The notes beneath the pieces were generated by a model. The model saw only the letters and a program-made list of their open reading frames with translations, was not told the origin of the DNA and did no database searches. The translations under genes and the position numbers were made by a program. This document shows positions 60,298 to 64,000 of a DNA stretch of 64,000 nt, one piece after another. Numbering within the stretch: the first letter of the stretch is position 1; each line of letters starts with the position of its first letter. The DNA is from Streptomyces sp. CA-210063 (lineage in GTDB: Bacteria > Actinomycetota > Actinomycetes > Streptomycetales > Streptomycetaceae): NCBI RefSeq assembly GCF_024612015.1, contig NZ_CP102512.1, positions 2,294,001 through 2,358,000 on the forward strand. The letters are read 5' to 3'.

Positions 60298-60972
60298 ATG
60301 GCACGACAGGCGCGCGCACTCCATACCCGTCGCGCGATCTTGGAAGCGTCGGCGGCCGTCTTCGACGAATTCGGGTACGAGGCGGCGACGATCACCGAGA
60401 TCCTCGCTCGGGCCGGAGTCACCAAGGGCGCCCTGTACTTCCACTTCCCGTCCAAACGGTCGCTGGCCGAAGGCGTCCTGGGGGCACAGTACGCGGAGGC
60501 CGGCGTACCACCGCGCACGAGCAAGCTGCAGGAGCTCATCGACATAGGTCTGGTCCTGGCGTACCGGATGAAGCGTGAACCACTGCTCAGCGCCGGCGCC
60601 CGGCTCTCCCTGGGCCCCGAGATGCGCAAGGTTTTCGGCGGTGGCTCCATACCCGGCTGGATCGCGCTCTCCACCCGGCTGCTCACCGAGGCCAAGGCCC
60701 AGGGTGAGCTGCTGCCCCATGTGAACCCGGAGGAGACGGCCTGGGTGATCTCGGCCTGTTGGACCGGCGCCCAGCTCCAGTCCCAGACCCTGAGCGACCG
60801 CGAGGACCTGGAGCACCGCGTGGCCGGCGTCTATCAGCACCTGCTGCCGAGCATCGCCACTCCCGGCACGCTGGCCTGCCTCATCATCTCCGAGGGCCGT
60901 GCCGCCGAAGTGGTCGCAGAGGTGAGCGCTCTCGACGGCGGCGCAACGGAACCCAAGCCGGTTCTCGACTGA
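60298..60972 (+). CDS. Gamma-butyrolactone receptor (ArpA/ScbR-like TetR regulator)
   Basis: 224 residues, ATG at 60298 with GAGAGG upstream. MARQARALHTRRAILEASAA, ATITEILARAGVTKGALYFHF and SKRSLAEGVLGAQ are near-identical in pattern to ScbR/ArpA. The ligand domain keeps ARLSL, QGELLPHVNPEETAW, SQTLSDREDLEHRVAGVYQH and LLPSIATPG, as in genuine receptors. It should bind ARE sites until the butyrolactone made by the AfsA-type synthase releases it. It is the last gene of the cluster, 49 bp from hemE. Confidence 0.9.
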   Translation: MARQARALHTRRAILEASAAVFDEFGYEAATITEILARAGVTKGALYFHFPSKRSLAEGVLGAQYAEAGVPPRTSKLQELIDIGLVLAYRMKREPLLSAGARLSLGPEMRKVFGGGSIPGWIALSTRLLTEAKAQGELLPHVNPEETAWVISACWTGAQLQSQTLSDREDLEHRVAGVYQHLLPSIATPGTLACLIISEGRAAEVVAEVSALDGGATEPKPVLD

Positions 60973-61021
60973 TCCGGCACGCGTGCACGGCCCGGCTGGT
61001 GAACCCGGCGTTCTCGAACGT

Positions 61022-62089
61022 CTAGCGCGTGGTCCGCTCGTGGACGTACTCCACGAGCCGGGTCAGCGCGTCCGGGTCCGTGCTGGGCATGACGCCGTGG
61101 CCGAGGTTGAAGACGTGGCCCTCCAGGCCGGCGGCCGTGTCGAGGACCTCGCGGGTCTTGGTCTCGACGGCCTCCGTGCCGGCGAACAGGACGGTCGGGT
61201 CGAGGTTGCCCTGGAGCGCCTTGCCGGGGCCGACGCGGCGGGCGGCCTCGTCGAGCGGGACGCGCCAGTCGACGCCGACGACGTCCGCGCCGGCCTCGCC
61301 CATGAGGCCCAGCAGCTCACCGGTGCCGACGCCGAAGTGGATGCGCGGGACGCCGTAGGACTCGACGGCCCGGAAGACCTTCGTAGAGGCGGGCAGCACC
61401 GAGCGGCGGTAGTCCGACGGGGCCAGCGCGCCGGCCCAGGAGTCGAAGAGCTGGACGGCGGAGGCGCCCGCCTCGATCTGGACCTTGAGGAACGCGGCCG
61501 TGATCCCGGCGAGTCGGTCGAGCAGGTCGGCCCACAGCTCGGGGTCGCCGTACATCATCGCCTTGGCGTTCTCGTAGGTGCGGGACGGGCCGCCCTCGAC
61601 GAGATAACTGGCGAGGGTGAAGGGGGCGCCGGCGAAGCCGATGAGGGGGGTCTCGCCGAGCTCGGCGGTGAGCAGTCCGATCGCCTCGGTGACGTAGGAG
61701 ACGTCCTCGGGGGTCAGGTCGCGCAGCTGGGCGAGGTCGGCGCGGCTGCGGATCGGCTTCTCGACGACCGGGCCGACGCCGGGCTTGATGTCGAGGTCGA
61801 TGCCGATGGCCTTGAGGGGGACGACGATGTCGCTGAAGTAGATCGCCGCGTCCACGTGGTGCCGGCGGACCGGCTGGAGAGTGATCTCCGTGACCAGTTC
61901 GGGCCGCATGCACGACTCCAGCATCCCGATGCCCTCGCGCACCTTGAGGTACTCCGGCAGTGAGCGCCCGGCCTGCCGCATGAACCACACCGGTGTGTGC
62001 GGCACGGGCTCGCGCCTGCACGCCTTCAGGAAGGCGGAGTTGTATGTGGCGGTCGGCTGGTGGCCCGAGGGGCTGGCGTTGGCACTCAC
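61022..62089 (-). CDS. hemE: Uroporphyrinogen III decarboxylase
   Basis: 355 residues from GTG at 62089. [20 protein letters not shown] is the HemE signature, with Arg and Asp residues for substrate carboxylates; [20 protein letters not shown] and [16 protein letters not shown] near the end are also diagnostic. It makes coproporphyrinogen III, upstream of the HemG/HemQ steps encoded at the other edge of the cluster. The gene cluster thus sits between haem genes. It is a conserved chromosomal gene and marks the right border. Confidence 0.95.
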   Translation of the reverse strand: MSANASPSGHQPTATYNSAFLKACRREPVPHTPVWFMRQAGRSLPEYLKVREGIGMLESCMRPELVTEITLQPVRRHHVDAAIYFSDIVVPLKAIGIDLDIKPGVGPVVEKPIRSRADLAQLRDLTPEDVSYVTEAIGLLTAELGETPLIGFAGAPFTLASYLVEGGPSRTYENAKAMMYGDPELWADLLDRLAGITAAFLKVQIEAGASAVQLFDSWAGALAPSDYRRSVLPASTKVFRAVESYGVPRIHFGVGTGELLGLMGEAGADVVGVDWRVPLDEAARRVGPGKALQGNLDPTVLFAGTEAVETKTREVLDTAAGLEGHVFNLGHGVMPSTDPDALTRLVEYVHERTTR

Positions 62090-62275
62090 GAAGCAAAGTC
62101 TCGCACGCCTGCTTGACAGCGACGGCCCGGGCTGTGGACAACCGGGACCCGTATATTTCCGGCCACCGCTTCCGGCCGTCGGCGCGCCCTCCGTTCGCTG
62201 AGCGCGATCCGACAGTGACCCAGCGCACGGGTGTCTTGCCCTGCGCCGAGGCCCCGTTCCCCTTAATGTTCCGGC

Positions 62276-62947
62276 ATGGCTGCGGCTCAGGGACGACTGT
62301 CGGACGGCGCTGGCGGGATGGACGACGCGAAAGAGGGGGAGCGCGATGCGATGGAGACGGCACCGTTGCCGTTCCGCTCCGCCGTGGAAGCGCTGAGGGC
62401 CACCCGGCTGCGGCCGGAGATCGAGATCGACCCGACCAAACCGCCACAGCGGCTCGCCCCGTACGCGTACGCCCTGGAGGCCGCGGTCGTCGACGGCGAC
62501 GAGGACCTGGCCGACGGCCGGCTCGTCCTGCTGCACGACCCGGCGGGGCACGACGCCTGGCAGGGCTCCTTCCGGCTGGTGACCCTGGTCCGCGCGGAGT
62601 TGGAGGCCGAGATGGCCGCGGACCCGCTGTTGCCGGAGGTGTGCTGGTCATGGCTGACCGGCGCGCTGCAGTCCCGGGGGCTGTCGTACGGCGAACCGAG
62701 CGGCACGGTGACGCGGGCGAGTTCGCACTATTTCGGCGGACTGGCGACACGGCCGGCCGCGTCGCAGATCGAGATCCGGGCGTCGTGGACACCGCGTGAG
62801 GTCCTGGGCGGCGTCCCCGACACCGCGTCCCATCTCGCCTCGTGGTGCGACCTGCTCGCCCAGATCGCGGGGTTGCCGCCGGCGGTCGACCCCGGGGACG
62901 CGGCCGTCGTGACACTGCCGCAGCGGCGGGGACCGCAGACCCGCTGA
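62276..62947 (+). CDS. DUF3000 protein
   Basis: 223 residues, divergent from hemE. The conserved core starts at about residue 30 ([60 protein letters not shown]) and ends with [16 protein letters not shown]. The first ~25 residues are variable, so an internal ATG (residue 15 or 26) is possible. It is conserved next to hemE in actinobacteria with no known role. A terminator follows. Confidence 0.75.
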   Translation: MAAAQGRLSDGAGGMDDAKEGERDAMETAPLPFRSAVEALRATRLRPEIEIDPTKPPQRLAPYAYALEAAVVDGDEDLADGRLVLLHDPAGHDAWQGSFRLVTLVRAELEAEMAADPLLPEVCWSWLTGALQSRGLSYGEPSGTVTRASSHYFGGLATRPAASQIEIRASWTPREVLGGVPDTASHLASWCDLLAQIAGLPPAVDPGDAAVVTLPQRRGPQTR

Positions 62948-62960
62948 ACCCTTCACCTTG

Positions 62961-62992
62961 AGGACCGTGCTCCACGGAGCACGGTCCTTTTT
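62961..62992 (+). terminator. Rho-independent terminator after the DUF3000 gene
   Basis: AGGACCGTGCTCC and GGAGCACGGTCCT pair over 13 bp (tightest bases form the loop), followed by TTTTT. Confidence 0.9.
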
Positions 62993-63262
62993 GCGTGCGA
63001 GCAACCACGCCGATCTAAACCATCACTTTGTCGATACGGCCACTTTCGGCCGCGTATCGACGTGAAGCGACCCCGTTTGGCCTTCGGATGATCGAAGACG
63101 TGTCCGAATTGCACGGATTGTTACTCACCAAATCGTGATCATTCTCTAAAGGAGCAGAGGTTTGGTGCCGAAGACCTCTGTGACCTTGAAAGTACGGTTC
63201 GTCCTGGCTTCAACCCCACGAGCCCAGCGAGCCGGCCCCCGTCCCGCACCCCAGGAGGCCTG
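62993..63262 (+). promoter_or_regulatory. whiI upstream region
   Basis: 270 bp that become AT-richer toward the gene. An imperfect inverted repeat (GTCGATACGGCC at 63030-63041 and GGCCGCGTATCGAC at 63048-63061) could be an operator or attenuator. AGGAGG at 63253-63258 precedes the GTG start. In known relatives this promoter is developmentally controlled; I do not see a safe sigma-WhiG consensus. Confidence 0.4.
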
Positions 63263-63922
63263 GTGTCCGTTCTCCTCGAGCAGCCCGCAAGCCTGGTCGC
63301 CTACCGTCCGAACAAGCCGACCGCGATGGTGGTCGTGGCCGATCCACGTGTTCGGTCCACCGTCACCCGCCACCTGTGGGCTCTCGGTGTCCGCGACGTC
63401 ATCGAGGCCTCGTCCATCGCCGAGGCCCGTCCCCGTGTCGGCAACCCCCGTGACATCTGCGTCGCAGACGTCCACCTGCCGGACGGTTCCGGCCTGACCC
63501 TCCTGTCCGAGACCCGCGCGGCGGGCTGGCCCAACGGCCTCGCCCTCTCCGCGGCCGACGACATCGGCGCCGTACGCAACGCCCTCGCGGGCGGTGTGAA
63601 GGGATACGTCGTCACCGGCACTCGTACCAACATCGGACTGCCCACCCGCCCGGGTGCCGCCCCCATCGGCTCCGCCGCCCGTATGCACCGCCGCCCCCCG
63701 GGCGCCCCGAGCCACCCGGGCGGCTACCGGGAGCTTTCGGGCCGCGAGGTCGAGGTGCTGCGCCTGGTCGCGGAGGGACAGTCGAACAAGGCGATCGGCG
63801 TCTCGATGGGCCTGTCCGCGCTCACGGTCAAGAGCCACTTGGCCCGCATCGCTCGCAAGCTCGGCACCGGCGACCGCGCCGGCATGGTGGCGGTGGCGCT
63901 GCGCACCGGGATCATCCACTGA
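63263..63922 (+). CDS. whiI: WhiI-type atypical response regulator (LuxR/NarL family)
   Basis: 219 residues from GTG at 63263. The receiver domain (~residues 18-130: AMVVVADPRVRSTVTRHLWA, ICVADVHLPDGSGLTLLSET) has Asp in VADVHLPDG but the beta-1 acidic pair is reduced to one Asp (VADP). The C-terminal LuxR helix-turn-helix is LSGREVEVLRLVAEGQSNKA to LTVKSHLARIARKL. WhiI of S. coelicolor lies two genes from hemE, as here, and is required for sporulation septation. It regulates development together with WhiG/WhiH. Confidence 0.85.
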   Translation: MSVLLEQPASLVAYRPNKPTAMVVVADPRVRSTVTRHLWALGVRDVIEASSIAEARPRVGNPRDICVADVHLPDGSGLTLLSETRAAGWPNGLALSAADDIGAVRNALAGGVKGYVVTGTRTNIGLPTRPGAAPIGSAARMHRRPPGAPSHPGGYRELSGREVEVLRLVAEGQSNKAIGVSMGLSALTVKSHLARIARKLGTGDRAGMVAVALRTGIIH

Positions 63923-63960
63923 CGCCGAGGGCGCACAGGGCCACGCCCTGGACAGGAAAA

Positions 63961-63988
63961 GGCCGGGATCGTTCATCGATGCCCGGCC
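63961..63988. terminator. Hairpin after whiI
   Basis: GGCCGGGATCG pairs with CGAT-G-CCCGGCC around TTCAT with one bulged base; AAAA precedes it. It probably terminates whiI and whatever gene lies beyond the window. Confidence 0.6.
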
Positions 63989-64000
63989 TCTCCCGGTTCG

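Noticed and set aside
13755..60972. Identity with the auricin (aur1) cluster
   Set aside because: Regulatory and sugar logic are similar, but gene order, dual PKS pairs, HAF proteins and location beside hemE do not match what I recall. It cannot be settled without alignment.
1..64000. CRISPR arrays, tRNA or rRNA genes, phage genes
   Set aside because: I looked for regularly spaced repeats, cloverleaf-like intergenic sequences and structural phage genes on both strands and saw none.

Overview
This window is high-GC actinomycete DNA and almost certainly a Streptomyces chromosome. It shows very GC-rich codon third positions, frequent GTG and TTG starts, a WhiI-type sporulation regulator beside hemE, haem genes hemQ and hemG/hemY, and dispersed streptomycete intergenic repeats. 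Conserved housekeeping-type genes flank a ~47 kb accessory block (about 13.75-60.97 kb) that reads as one aromatic type II polyketide gene cluster.

Left flank (1-13 kb): a partial peptidyl-tRNA hydrolase; three paralogous DUF4142 proteins around a DUF692 protein; a secreted tripeptidyl-peptidase-like hydrolase; HemQ and protoporphyrinogen oxidase; a DUF4349 lipoprotein; a CoA-disulfide-reductase-like flavoprotein; a small hypothetical gene; and a rhomboid protease. The junction (13.0-13.7 kb) is a scar holding an IS5-type transposase fragment and a broken second copy of the rhomboid gene. Right flank (61-64 kb): hemE, a DUF3000 gene and whiI.

Polyketide core: KS-alpha1/CLF1 lie with a SpnR-like aminotransferase, an ActVB-like flavin reductase and an ActIV-like metallo-beta-lactamase cyclase (13.75-19.06 kb, minus). 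Divergent from them is an operon of ActIII-like ketoreductase, two-domain aromatase/cyclase, SDR, membrane protein and Tat-exported multicopper oxidase (19.26-23.95 kb, plus). A second KS-alpha2/CLF2 pair carries the only ACP I can find (38.26-41.13 kb), and a second two-domain aromatase/cyclase is at 57.3 kb. Tailoring genes at 27.2-30.9 kb (ActVA5-type hydroxylase, SnoaL-like protein, luciferase-like oxidoreductase, ActVI-1-type 3-hydroxyacyl-CoA dehydrogenase) point to a pyranonaphthoquinone-type aromatic product.

Sugar: 4,6-dehydratase, 3-dehydrase, 2,3-dehydratase and 3-ketoreductase (33.35-38.03 kb), plus the SpnR-like aminotransferase (17.9 kb), a TylM1/SpnS-like N,N-dimethyltransferase (44.66 kb) and one glycosyltransferase (53.6 kb), match the forosamine route (4-dimethylamino-2,3,4,6-tetradeoxyhexose). 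A forosaminylated pyranonaphthoquinone, comparable in concept to auricin, is the best product guess, but the two minimal-PKS pairs are unexplained.

Precursor supply is built in: a three-gene acyl-CoA carboxylase (41.4, 55.3 and 56.9 kb) for malonyl-CoA, and metF plus an adenosine-kinase-like gene for methyl-group recycling. Regulation looks like a gamma-butyrolactone circuit: an AfsA-type synthase with two TTA codons, divergent from a pseudo-receptor-like TetR gene; a ScbR-like receptor at 60.3 kb; an atypical OmpR-type regulator; a SARP; and four or five ARE-like operators upstream of these genes. An MFS exporter provides efflux. Two tandem secreted seven-repeat HAF proteins (46.9-49.0 kb), expressed with the methyltransferase operon, are the most mysterious members.
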